Shown here: piece after piece, positions 1 to 11,600 of the stretch
Position numbering within the stretch: the stretch's first letter is position 1
Layout of the letters: each line of letters starts with the position of its first letter
Origin: Dactylellina haptotyla
Taxonomy: Eukaryota > Ascomycota > Orbiliomycetes > Orbiliales > Orbiliaceae
Length of the DNA: 64,000 bases
NCBI GenBank assembly: GCA_031310005.1
Contig: CM062381.1
Location: forward strand, 1,426,001 to 1,490,000
Reading direction: 5' to 3'
The notes under the pieces: generated by a model
Databases searched by the model: none
Seen by the model: the letters and a program-made list of their open reading frames with translations, nothing else
What the model was told of the DNA's origin: nothing
Made by a program: the position numbers and the translations under genes

Positions 1-834
1 TTCCGGAGTCGTCGTCGTCGGGTGTCGTCGGTGTCGGAGAGGTCGTCGGTGGGTTCTGCTGCTTGACAAGGGAGGCGGAGGGAGAAGAATGGAGCATTCT
101 TCCTTAATAAAAGCGGACTTTTGTTTTGATGTTTTGATGTGTGGCTTGACGCTTTCGGCGCCCGCTGCGTTGGATGTGTTGCGCTGTCTCAGCTGGTGTT
201 GTGCTGTCCTGCATGCAGGGGTGGATCATTTTGGTTTCCCCAACAACGGCAGCTGCCACACAAACAGAACAGCTCACCGCCAAATTTGGCTGACATTTGT
301 ACTTTCTTGTCTGAGCAGCTCCTCAGGTGGAATTACCCGGCGCAGGTGTAATAGCGGCTCTGTCAGATGTATACATTTAAATCAGTTAATTAATTGTGCT
401 GTAAAAGTAAATTATTTCAGTAGCCACGGCTGTTTTATGTACCAGCCTGGACCTTGAACTGTGTTTCATATCGCAAATGCAAAGGCATCTAAAAGTGGTA
501 GAGCGACTGCAAAACTGCGTATCGATACATACATCCATGAGACAGTATTCCGACCTGCTCTACAGAGCAGGTTCTCATGTATGTATTTCATAGTCTCCAC
601 GTCTCAGTCATTCTGATACATGTCAACCAGAGTTGTGGCTTGCGCGTTGTATTTTGTGTGTTGTCGTGGCCGTGCGCAGAGCGGGAAGCTTGGCCAAAGT
701 GCACTCAACGCGACTCACGTTCTATCTGGATTTCCATTCAGCATAGACGTCGAACTCTCGCTAATATTCAACCTCTCTACCACTCTCCGGACGTTGCTGC
801 TAAGCCCATATAATTCCAGCGATATAAAAAAAAC
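1..834. other. Left edge, no gene supported
   Basis: The first 60 bases are a CGT/CGG-rich simple stretch. On the minus strand it could read as a Thr/Pro/Asp-rich linker, so it may be the edge of a gene lying outside the window. The short open frames at 89-457 and 577-841 have no recognisable domain and overlap each other in different frames. The stretch just before 835 is probably promoter and leader of the next gene. Confidence 0.4.
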
Positions 835-1305
835 ATGGTGAGCCTTCTAAATATCACTTCTATTTAAGTGTGTGATCTGACCACCTCACAGCCACCAGCA
901 GCCCCACCGTTCTCCCTCCTCCTCAAATGCTCAACCGCAACCTTCTTCCTCCTCCTCCCGTCCACGTCCTCATTCTCAGACCTTCAATCCCAGCTCTTCG
1001 AACTCCTAAGCCCTAATACAGCCCACCTTCCGGAATCCCTTACCTCGCCGTCTCCATCTGGTCCGGCGTCTCTCAAGCTCGGCTTACCGAAGGACCCCTC
1101 AGACCCTAAGAAGGGTTTCGTTGCGCTCGATGACGCCACCTACAAGAAGGGGAAGGGAACTATTGGCTCAGCAGGGATCAAAGATAATGGAATGATCGCC
1201 TTCGCAGTAGACGAGGGTAGCTGGGACGGAGAATTTGACGTCCAACTCCCAGTAGACGATTACTATGATAGCCAGACCCAGACCCAGGATCCGACCTCAA
1301 AGTGA
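835..1305 (+). CDS. Small ubiquitin-fold-like protein (about 138 aa), ATG-only first exon
   Basis: The open frame running to the TGA at 1303-1305 has an in-frame TAA at 865-867 and no ATG near its start, so it must be reached by splicing. An ATG at 835-837 in good context (AAAAAACATGG) is followed at once by GTGAGC, and a CAG at 889-891 closes a 54-nt intron in the right phase. That gives M, then PPAAPPFSLLLKCST. The protein opens with a strand-turn-strand-helix pattern (LLLKCSTATFFLLLP, then FSDLQSQLFELL). It later has a TIGSAGIKDNGMIAFAV block, resembling the GI-x-DN-xx-AF segment of ubiquitin-like beta-grasp folds. The tail is acidic. The ubiquitin-like reading is my inference; function is unknown. 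It lies tail to tail with the importin gene, about 190 nt away. Confidence 0.65.
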
Positions 1306-1498
1306 TCATGTTGTTACTAGAATAGAATTCCCCCACGCGAGAATCTACAAAGATTATAGAGTGCAGGCTGCCTATAATCGCAAACCGTTTTGCCTCATGT
1401 ATATACGACGAGAATTGTAATATCTATCGGCGCTTTCACCAGGCTTCTATATATTTCGGAATCTATTCGTCCCCCCACTCAAGCTAATTCTACCCCAT

Positions 1499-4400
1499 CT
1501 AAAAGATATTGAGCTTCATGAAATCTGCCAAAACGTCCTTATCAACGTTGTCCACACATCTCTCCCTGAATACGTCCGGACCGTGTTTGTTCTGCGCTTG
1601 TAGCAGGTAGTGTCTCACCCATTCCACAACATTAATGGTATGAACGGGATCTGTGGCCACAAGCTGCTTACGTCTGACTGACTCAGCTGACTGTGGATCA
1701 GTGCCATCTGCTGTGGCATCGTAAACGAGGTTGCTATAACACAGTTAACTCTCTCATCCAATCTTTGAAGTATATACCCACCGGAACACTCACTCTCTAT
1801 TGTCGTCCACCAACTCCCCGATAACATCCGTCCAAACGTTCATCAGATCCTGCATCCTAACTAGAACCCACTCCTCATCTAACTCCAGCATCTTCGTCAA
1901 AGCCAAGCAGTTCAGCTTCCGCGCTCTCGGGTTACCAATATTCCCAAACTAAACCCCATGAATTAGCCTGCGAATAATGTAAAATAAAGCTACCAAAGGA
2001 GACGGGGGGTTACTTACGTGCGAAAACCACTCCTCCATCAACCACTCCCTTACTGGTTTCTTCGCGCCCATCCCTCCATCAATCCACGTCAACAGCCCCA
2101 CAAACACATTCAAACTACCCAAAATAACCCTAGATAGCACCTGGAAGTAATTCGTCAATACCAACGGCTCGATCTCTTGGTACTTTTTGTTCGGGCCGGT
2201 CGTCTGATGCGCTTCCCAGGTGGTATATACTCCCTCGAAGATCTTCTGGGCAACCCCGCTGTTTACCATCGCCTGCCCCACAGCACTCATCCCTTCTTCT
2301 CCTTGTGCCGCAGCCGCAGTCCGAATTATAATTTCAATAGTACCAGTGATCACTTCCGCAGCATCAGCTTTCAATCCTTTCCCTAGCATATTACCAAAGA
2401 CGTTGAAAAGAGTGAGCGCGTGAAGGTTTAGCATCTCCTGCGGAGCTAGCAGAATATACCCTTCGATCACCTCGAGGACCTTATGGGTAATCGCCGTGTC
2501 AAACTCCAAGCACGGAATGAGCAGAGGCACTAGGTCGAGGAGAGGCTGCGCTGCGTTCGCTGGAGTCGCACTAACGATCGCGTCCCAGAGCTCAAGTGCA
2601 TCCTCGAGAAGATAGACCTGCAAGCCGTTTTCAGGGCTGACGGAATATCGGATCAGGTTTGCTACCATGTCTTGGTACTTCAGGGAGTCGTCCTTCAGCG
2701 CAGATACGATCTTGGTCAATATTGACAGGATTGACTGCTTAAACAAATGCTCTTCCCCAGTTTGTTCCCATAATGGCGGAAGAATGCTCACGACTCGATG
2801 AGCGTACGGGGCGATCTATGGATTAATTAGCTCTAATTTGAAATAAAAGGTAGATGATTTGCCTAAAACTTACATTATGAGACATCCTCTCCGCGATGAG
2901 GCCAATAACATCAACCAGTGACATCTTTGTCGCCGTTTCATCCACTTCATCGATCAGTAGCATAAGCTTATCAAATACATCATCTACAAACGGGAGGAAG
3001 CCATCAATTTGAAACTGCCAGTCATCTATTGAGCACTTTAGCGACTTGGCAGCAGTTATTCTCACACAGAGATCGTTTAATGGGTCGGATTTGTTGAGGA
3101 GGTGTTGTATTATCTTGTATATCGTGGGGCGTTGTATGACATCGATATCAACGACCACCCACTGCCCGATCAATATTGGAATTCTATGGCGTAAAATTCG
3201 GTAGTCCGGTTGGTTGATCTATTATAAATTAACAAGTGCCTTTTCGATTTCAGAAAGGCTCCTCAACTTACCTGGACCTCGTTGACAAGCACATTCTGGA
3301 GGAAGGCATTAAAGTCCAGATGTGGCTCGAGGATCGAGGGGACCAAGCCAACAGCGTTGTATACTGAATCTTTCAGAAGGACGTCCTGGTTTTCAAGCTC
3401 TATATATTTCAAATTAGCAGGAAAAGGCACTGTAAAGAATTTTTAAATACTTACTAGCCACATTGTTGAACACGCCAACGATTGGCTGGGCAAGCTCATG
3501 CTTGAAATTCACGGCAAAATCGATGAACAATTTCTCCGCACAGGGCTAGGACGAACGGTCAATTAACCATCAGTTCCATAATGTTACCAAAGTCATGCTT
3601 ACCCTTATCATATATTCCCAAGACTCAGTCTGATCGTCCCACGTGATAGCCCAAGTCTCTGGATCTTCCTCCCAAGTCTCAAGATCATCCTGCCTCAAGA
3701 CAAAATATTTCGTGACCAACAATTCCATAAACATCGTCGCCAATTCTAAGGTGAGCACCCGGGTCCTCATTAAAGTTGTCGCTCTTGTATTTTCTTCCTT
3801 CTCTTCTTTGTGACGATCTATAACCACATGGGTGCGAGGTTAGCGACTCCCTATATATTTTCAGCCGCCCGAAGAACAATAGCTCTCTTACACTTAAATG
3901 TTTGGACCGGCTTGAAGACCATTTGAATGCAGTTTCGATACAGCAGCATTCCCTGTAATGCGATCTTTTCCAAAAACGACGCCTTGTCGTCTGCATCGTT
4001 GGTGCCAGCACCGCTCTTATTCTTAAATTGCTTCCCGAGTCCCTGTCTGCTTCCACTCGCTAGAGAATCACCATAATTATTTGTTATCTGCCAATAATTT
4101 TGAAGAACCGTCAGAACATCCGGCATGAGTGCGAACGCCGCAGGTTGGCCTTTCGATAAGTCCAAATAAAGCTTTCCGAGTCCAACTATATGCTTGAATA
4201 CAAGGATTCTGTTCCGCTCAGCGGCTTCAGCGGAAGCTAAATACACAGTTAGCATCTCGATATTCCTCTGTGGAAGAGTTAGTATGTACTCATTTTAATA
4301 AAAGAGTTCCACTGTTCTCCGATAATCGTCCAGAATTGCTTGATCTCCTCGGACCTGTTTGCAAACTCAAACCCGCTAACCAGCAGCCGTCGCAGCACCT

Positions 4401-5241
4401 TCAAACAGGAGAGACTGATATTTAGGCGCTCGTTTATCCACTCATCGCCATGTGATTTGTTCTGGATTCCATGAGACCAATGTTCTACATATTGAACGTA
4501 TATCCCAGCGGCGACATGGAAGAGCTCGGGCGATGCGGTCTGGAGGTTGCTGCGTATCCTAGGTAGTCTCCCGGTACAGAGCTCCTTAACGACGTGTAAC
4601 AGCAGGCTCAAGGAACGCTGCAGTCTCAGCACCGATGGTTGCTTATCTGGCATCGCTTGGCTTGCTTCCGGAGGAGGTGCCGAAGCTCGTATAATTTCTA
4701 ACAGCTTAGAGAAGACATCCGGCCTAAGAACGGAATTAGGACCAAGCTGTTCCAAAGGAATTAATTAAGTCCTTACCAATCAAGTGGATACTCGTTCCTA
4801 GCGACTTTCCCGACTATGACAGCGTTCTGCAGAGCCAATTGATTGTCCGGCTCGTTGACGGAGTCCAATAGCCTAGACCGTATTCTCGTCCTCTCATCTT
4901 TTGGGACCGAGCTATAAACACATCAAATAGCATTCAGTATTCTATTTTCAACTAATGATGTTCGGGTTATCAAATTTAAAAAGCCCAGCATACTTCGTAG
5001 CAGTCTTTCTCCAATACCTCTCCACGCCATATTTCAGCGTGATAACACTCATCCATCGAACATTCCTCTCAAGTGACTGGTCGAGAAACGCATCCTGCAG
5101 CAGACTCCAGTAACCTGCGACCGATTCCCACGCTTGCAACTGTTTGCTCGCCAGCTGAACTATACTCTGGTCGTTGGAAACCGCGGCGTGGAGTACCTGC
5201 AGCAGGTTCTCGGGTGTCAATGGGACGGGTTGCGTCGCCAT
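1499..5241 (-). CDS. KAP120: Importin-beta family karyopherin Kap120 / importin-11
   Basis: Nuclear transport receptor that binds Ran-GTP and cargo; yeast Kap120 and animal importin-11 are the same family. The ATG is at 5239-5241. Exon 1 (4994-5241) encodes the importin N-terminal domain with the family words VRWMSVITLKYGVERYWR. After the first intron it continues NSVPKDERTRIRSRLLDSVNEPDNQLALQNAVIVGKVARNEYPLDW, very close to importin-11. Further HEAT-repeat exons follow, for example about 4279-4755, 3851-4255, 3570-3827, 2880-3173 and 1949-2822. One near 3540 reads PCAEKLFIDFAVNFKHELAQP. The C-terminus ends in DKDVLADFMKLNIF and TAG at 1499-1501. The introns I checked are short and GT-AG. Length is roughly 1,000 aa, normal for the family. 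Exact joins of the middle exons were not all traced. Confidence 0.92.
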
Positions 5242-6100
5242 GGCTGTGGCTGTTCCTGGGTACCCCCAAGCGTTTTTTCAAGCTGTGGCTCAAAAGGGTG
5301 GATGAAAGGGTCTATGAATAGCTATCTCAACTCCGTTAGAGCTTTGACCATATTCCTCAATGCCGCTGAGGGATACAGATTAAGACGTGTGCCACCCGAG
5401 CTTGCGGTCCGATATACTTGGTGGTTGTAGATCTGGAATTTGAGCGATCGTTCAAGACTTTTGATAAGAGTCGAAAAGGCAGTAGTTGTATTTTGGGGCT
5501 TTAGGTTTTTTGAGCGGTGTTGTTGTGGGGTTGGTTTGTGGTGTACAGTTTGCCCAGCAACAAAGAGTCGCCGAAGCTGAAGCTAAAGCTAGCTTCCAAT
5601 TACACCTTTTAAAGGTTTCTGGAAGTTCTTACCTGATTCAAAGAAACGGCGGGGTAATATTTCGATATCAAAATTTTTTCATAAGCTGTGCCTCTCCAAG
5701 AGTTTATAGAGGCTTTTTTATCTAGATATTTTTACAAGTTTGGTATCTCTTTCATCAGATAACTCTCTGTATAAATGGTATAAACTAGAACACAAATAGC
5801 ATATACATTAAGGCGAATTGCTATGTGGATGCAAGTACTTACGCATGCCTATAGTAGAATCCGGCGGGTTAGATGAGGTCACATAAGGTTATAAGTATTC
5901 ACTTCTGATGATCAAGATGGCCCAGCAATCATATATATTTACACATTCATTTTAGGTGAGGTAGTGTATATTGCATGTTCAAGATTCAGAATACAACCCT
6001 TCTAAAATTGCATTAGCTTTGAGGCTTGAGCTAACACGATTTGCGTTTACAATTTTGGTCGCTCATCCAAAGGTAAACCCTTCACAAACAGTCCCGAAGT
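5242..6100. other. Intergenic, importin promoter
   Basis: This holds the 5' flank of the minus-strand importin gene. An open stretch at 5486-5725 begins at TTG, not ATG, has a hydrophobic start and an Ala/Glu run, and is not supported as a gene. The rest is AT-rich and I see nothing else in it. Confidence 0.4.
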
Positions 6101-6533
6101 CTAAGCGGTGTCGGTGAAAGGATAGATAGACAAATCCTTTACGCGTTCCAGCTTCAACCATTCCTCAGGGCTATCGGTATCGCCGGACTCGTCAAGCTTT
6201 GGCTCGGTAGCCTCGCTATCTTTGGATTGGTAAGTGAGAGTACCGTCCTTGGAAGTGTTTGGGATATAAATGAATAGTACTAGTTGGTCAGAGGTGAGCT
6301 CGAAAACGAACGATTTGCCAGGCCCAACGCAGCCAATATCTGCCAGTCTTCAGTCTCCCAGCAGAGCAATTTCTAGTTGACGGACCTTGGGCAGGGTGAT
6401 GAACATCTTGTGTCCAGAATCATTCTTGCCACTATTGGTAAGAATGATCTTGACTATTGGAAATGATTTGGTGTTAATCTTAAAGGCGAAGTGGTTTACG
6501 TAACAACGAAGCATACAGAATCCTAACGAGCAA
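6101..6533 (-). pseudogene. Candidate broken or mis-spliced small gene
   Basis: On the minus strand a frame reads HFAFKINTKSFPIVKIILTN, then KMFITLPKVRQLEIALLGD. It meets a TGA and goes on in the same frame for about 84 codons (RLADIGCVGPGKSFVFELTS and onward, ending KDLSIYPFTDTA with TAG at 6101-6103). Both halves look like real beta-rich protein with good amino-acid use. A 43-nt GTCAAC...CAG intron would restore phase and remove the stop, but its donor is poor. No clear ATG start was found; an upstream exon ending near 6533 is possible. I do not recognise the family. It may be a decayed gene, a gene with an unusual intron, or chance. Confidence 0.35.
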
Positions 6534-7189
6534 CATAGCAGGTTAACATGCATATGCATATGTCGTCAAAACCCAAGTTGGCAAACATACAGAATTTAAG
6601 CAGGTCAAAATAACATCTGAGTCAGCAGAGAATAAATAATTAGTCTTAGACTCGACATCTTTGCAATTAGAGTAATACTTTAATTTATCATACCTTCAAG
6701 ATTCTGCCTGTTATTCTTTATGCTCTACACCAGCGTTTTTGCATTGTAAGGTTCAGCTCTGTTAATTTTGGAGGCCAGCAACGTATAAAGCCCACAACAT
6801 ATGATGCAATGTGACAGAAGTTTTTGCATTCACATTGGCCAATTCAATTTAGTAGGAACCTGTGTGATATTTCGATTGACTTGCACAAGAGCCATATGAT
6901 TAACGGGTTGTGTTGGTCCAACCCATCCCTCGCTCAGCCACAGCATGTTAGTGGCGCCGTGCTAGCGACCAACCAAATAAACAAACCCGCTTCATACTCG
7001 CGATTATGTTGAAAACAACATGGCAACTCAAAGGCAACTTCGCGAGAAATCTATATAGCAGACATCATTCCTTACAATCTCTCGATGAGGGCGGCACTAA
7101 TCTATTGCAAACCTGGTTTCCTTTTTTAATGGCGGATTGGCTGGGACGAGAGACACCTGATACCGCGCGTCACGCGAGGGTAGGAGACG
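6534..7189. other. Intergenic
   Basis: AT-rich stretch between the candidate broken gene and the PIP-box gene. It contains only short open frames with no recognisable content. It probably carries the promoter of the gene starting at 7190. Confidence 0.35.
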
Positions 7190-8603
7190 ATGCAACGACT
7201 TTCACGAGAGAGCTTACGGATTAAGACACCGCAGCTACCAGAAGCGCAGTCTCCAATCATATATGACACGTCAAAGCAGGCTAAGAAAGCATACAGCAAA
7301 CGGAAAGGGCCTCCTATATCTGCAGCTGAGCGGCGGCGGATTGAGCGCTTGAGAGTTCTTGACGAGAGAGCTGAGAAGATTCGACAAAAGGAGGAAAGGA
7401 AGAAACAGAATGCGCAGAAACGAAAGCTGAAGGAAGATAAAGAGGGACCGAAGAAATTTGCGAAAATTACATCCAGTCAGCCCGAATTAAGCAAGTTCTT
7501 TGTTGCGAAGAAGGAACATGCAGTCGCATATAAGGTTGGCGGTGAGGGTCTCCTTGAAGCCAAAAGTCTTAATGACCAGGAAGACGAAGATGAAGACGAA
7601 GAAGACGCCGTGGAGGAGGAGGAGGAGGACAACATAGTAATGGATGTAAGTTTTACTCGTGTATACCATCAGTGGCAACCAATCGCCGCTAACGACTTGA
7701 TATCCGTAGTCAAAGCCTCTTATCACAGCTGAAAGCGCCATGGAATCAGAAACAGACGACCATAAGGAAAACCTATCAATCTTGAACGATGAACCTACCA
7801 CAGAAACTCGTAATGAACACAATAGAAGAAACCAAGAGATCGCCCAAGAGAGTGGGTTAGAGCTTTTGGAGGTTGAAAGTGGATTTAATGACGACTCTGC
7901 GCGCAAAAGCCAGAGTGTCCAGAGTATCACCTTAGAACCTGGTATTGATAAACAGAGTCAATATGCCTATCCTATCGCAAGGCCAAAACAAGAGCAAATC
8001 CAACCACCTGGGCCACATAGTTCTGAGGCTCATGCAAGTTCACTGAAGAATCTAACAAATTCAGATACAAATGAGATTCCTCAATCTTCACCACCGGCCA
8101 TAGCTTTCCAGGTACAGGGAAACCAATTGGCCTCAAATAGTGATAAAGATACAATCCAACTATCTGACTGGGATGATACCATTTTAACACCACAAACACT
8201 TGCAAAACTAGATCAAGTAGAAAAGGATGCGGAGGCGGCAATAACAAAGCGCGAAGAAGACGACAGAGTGCTTAGTACATTACGAGAAGAAACTGATTAT
8301 AATGACTTTGACGACGATTATGATCTCGTCGATGAACTTGATTTTGAGTATGCTGATGGGGCAACAAGCCCAATGCAGCAGGACAATGATTCGTACGAGA
8401 GAGAGGAAGTAAGATTTACATCGAGTCAGGCAGCCTATGGCATCGGGCTGTCCGACCCTGCTTTTGACGAACTGCAGGAAGGATTAAGTGCATGTTGTGG
8501 AGACGAAACAGCCCTTGCTGAGGAAGCTGAACAAAAATTCAACTCCTCCTTTTTGTGCCAGGCTTTTGAAGACGACCTGAGAGAGTTAGAAGAAGATTTT
8601 TAG
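7190..8603 (+). CDS. PCNA-binding (PIP-box) coiled-coil nuclear protein, unknown function
   Basis: Two exons. Exon 1 is 7190-7645. The intron is 7646-7709 (GTAAGT...TAG) with phase 0. Exon 2 runs to TAG at 8601-8603, giving 449 aa. Residues 45-90 are strongly basic and helical (AAERRRIERLRVLDERAEKI and onward). Residues 97-104 are QPELSKFF, an exact QxxLxxFF PCNA-interacting box (Q97, L100, F103, F104; DNA 7478-7501). A run of Asp/Glu follows at about residues 133-149. The C-terminal half is acidic and Ser/Gln-rich, with a conserved-looking SDWDDTILTPQTLAKL segment near the middle and FEDDLRELEEDF at the end. The PIP box points to work at replication forks or in repair on the PCNA ring. I do not recognise the family, so the exact role is open. 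Confidence 0.8.
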
Positions 8604-11600
8604 ATAAACAGCATCAGTCCGTTTTGTTCATATCTGGAGTTTTTGGCATCATTGCAGGCGTTTATTCGGGTTTGTTTTGCCCTTGTTTGTTTAAAAATCA
8701 CCACTGTTAGGGTTCGATCCTTTTTTTGCATGTTGTATCATTCATTGAGCTCTACTACTTTTCCTAATATATTTTGAAACATCAGTCTCGAGCAAAGTCG
8801 GAGCTATGATCTCGAGAGTCACCGGCAACACCGTTGAGTTCTGGATTCCCAGCCTCTGCGTTTTTAGTTTGAATCTGTCGTCGTCGTCGCGAGGAGAATA
8901 CGAGGTCAGTCACATGGACCTGAGCAGAACCCCGCAAATGCGACAACAATCCGGTGGAGCCCTGCCAGGGCTGCAGCGCTGGGCTGGGGAACCCCCCTCG
9001 TTACATCCTGACAACGCCAGGTTCGCCTCTCTTTTCCCCTACCGCTGAAATCTGAAAAAATTCGAAAAGCCTCCCTCCGTTGTGACAGCTGCAGGATGGG
9101 CCTGAGCCCGAGAGGGATTCACAAAACCGAAGCTATACAATCCAGAGTGCTATTAACGTACCTGTAGATACCCCAGACAGGTCTCGTCACAAAACATCAA
9201 AGCTTTGCATGTAGATCCGGAAAAACAGGTGCAACATGACAGCTGAAACGGATTTCGCATAAATCCTGCAGCTCCGGCGCACGGTTCTTTCACGACGAAG
9301 CGAAAGGCCACGAGGGGCCCGAATCAGATACTACGGTTGAAGAACATTTTGAAACGTTCTAGATGGTCTGGTGTTGATAGATGGCTTTGGGCACCAGTGC
9401 AAAATTTTTTTATGAATATGCAAGGTAAATCATATCGATGGGTGCTAGCTCGGGCTCCGATAGGGAAACGATGGTTGATATCGCCGAGTTTTGGGCCATG
9501 CATCCAGGGTCTGTGCTTTTTGGCTGTTTCGCTCCTCCTCGCCTTTAGGATGATCGATGTCGCCCATAATATCGGCATCCGCGGCGTCTTTGGGTCGGTT
9601 AGATAGGAGCGAGCTGGGTCAACTGGCAACGATGCAACCAGCCATATTAATATTCGCTTGCATAAAATACCCCCCAAATTGATACCCTTTTTTGCTTGCG
9701 ATGGGAACAGATACCCATGCAGTCCGGTTGATACAAGGCATATTTCCCCAAAACCTCTCTTTTGAGGTGATTGCGCGCGGGGTTGATAAACACCCTTGCC
9801 CGTGAAGAACATGTGTGCGAGAATATACCCGGAATGCGGTGTCAAGGAACAGGCCAGCTCGATGGGTAAATTAAGAAAGAAAGGAAAGCAAACAGGTGTC
9901 ACGAGAAAGTGAAAGAGAAGGGACATATTTAAAATTTCTTGAAATCAATACGAATTTTAAATCGTGTTCGGTTATATATATTGCCTTTGAGCTGAAAGAG
10001 AGAGCCCCCAAATATCCAATATAACGCAAGGCAGCCGTGAAATTTGAAATTGAGCTGAAATGCGTGGAAGGCTGGAAGAGTGTTGAATTTCACTCTACAA
10101 AAACGAACAAATATCAAGTATGGCGAAATTAACAGCCTGCAGCGAGAACCAAGGAAATTTGGCCGTCTTCAATTCCAGGTGCAAAAGTCGATGGCGAGTT
10201 CATATATATTCCGCTGCGGGACAAGGGCCTTGGAGCTGTCGGCAAGCACATGTGCATGCGTGGCTTGCGCCTCTCAAGCCCAATGCCTGACATCAAGCCG
10301 GATCTCCGTCAGTTGTGCCAGCACTTTTGCTAGTATTTCACGTTGCCTTGTCGGTCGCGGCCCGTACTGTTCATGGAAAATTATAATTTCAATCATATTG
10401 CAAATGGAGCAGCCGCGCATGATCTCAGGACTGAGAATGTAGGTTAATATCATGAATTCAAAACCTAGCTCCGTACTTCTTGCCGCCGAAATCTACCGAG
10501 TGTCCCGTTTGTCCCGATAGTCCTCAGAAACCGTTAGACTAAGCGTATAGCTTTGCATGCCAAGTCAAAAGCAGAGTGACCACGGGAGGTTGATCCTGGC
10601 AGGTGCGCAACTGCAGCATTATCCCGTTAGCTTTCGGTCGGAGGGGATTCTGAATCCCTTCACACAGAAGGGAAATTTTCTTGCTGTCAGCGAAGCGGGA
10701 TGCATGCTATCCATCCGAAATTATTGGCCAGCTCAGGCCGTTGTAAGACAGATATGCACGCCGGTCAGCGAGAATTCAAGTCAGGAATGGGCGAGGGATC
10801 CTATTGGGTCTGACGGCTGCAGCCTAGCTGCTACATGGAGGATTTTGGTTCGATCCAGTGCTGGGTAAGCTCCCAGTACAGGTTCTGGAGGTTTCCGGGA
10901 CCATAGGAAAAGGTCCCCAGCTTGCAAGCCCGCAGAGCGTGAAAATCAACATGGGGACACTTGGGAGCATGGAGGATTTGCTGCATTTAAGTTGTGAAGA
11001 TAGCAAAGGTTCGCCCGCGGAAAGTAGCGAGACTTGGTTGCACTCGCATCTAGTTGGTCTGCACGTTTAGAACGAGGACTAGGATATTCCCCGAGCTACG
11101 TTAAATCACTTCTAGGTCCTTTATTGCCACCAAGATCGAGGGTGGCAATCTATGGTGCCATGCTAATAATCCAGCGAACTGTTCGAGTCCAGAATGGTTT
11201 GTGTTTCTAAATAGTACAGAACTTATCAATATCAGCGCCTAGTCAGGGCTATGGGCTATTCAACCGGAACCGATATATTATTATCGGATTCTTCAGATAT
11301 CCACCGATCGTTTTTGAAATTGAGATCTTGCTATAACAGGGAGCTATTGGTTTACGCGCCAAGAAGAAGAAGTCGCAAGTTCAATACCACTGTTGCGCCG
11401 AGTTTCTCGAGGTCCTCCCCGATTTAATATAGTAGCATATATTCCAAGAAAGCGCCCACATTAGAATGACGATCGCGACAGTCATTCTGATAGACCGTTA
11501 CTTTCCATCAGCATGAAATCGCCAATGAACTTAAAGCAACCCTTGTTGCAGCATGCACCTCCGTTTTTCAACGGGTAGGATACTGGCTCAAACATTAGCT

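Noticed and set aside
5486-5725. Hydrophobic 79-aa frame near the importin promoter
   Set aside because: It starts at TTG with no ATG and no splice path that I could find.
8705-8725. GGGTTCGATCC, like a tRNA B-box
   Set aside because: No matching acceptor stem, A-box or anticodon arm at the right spacing; similar isolated words occur elsewhere in the window.
9324-9926. 200-aa frame on the minus strand in the gene-poor region
   Set aside because: No domain, random composition and no splice or leader signals.
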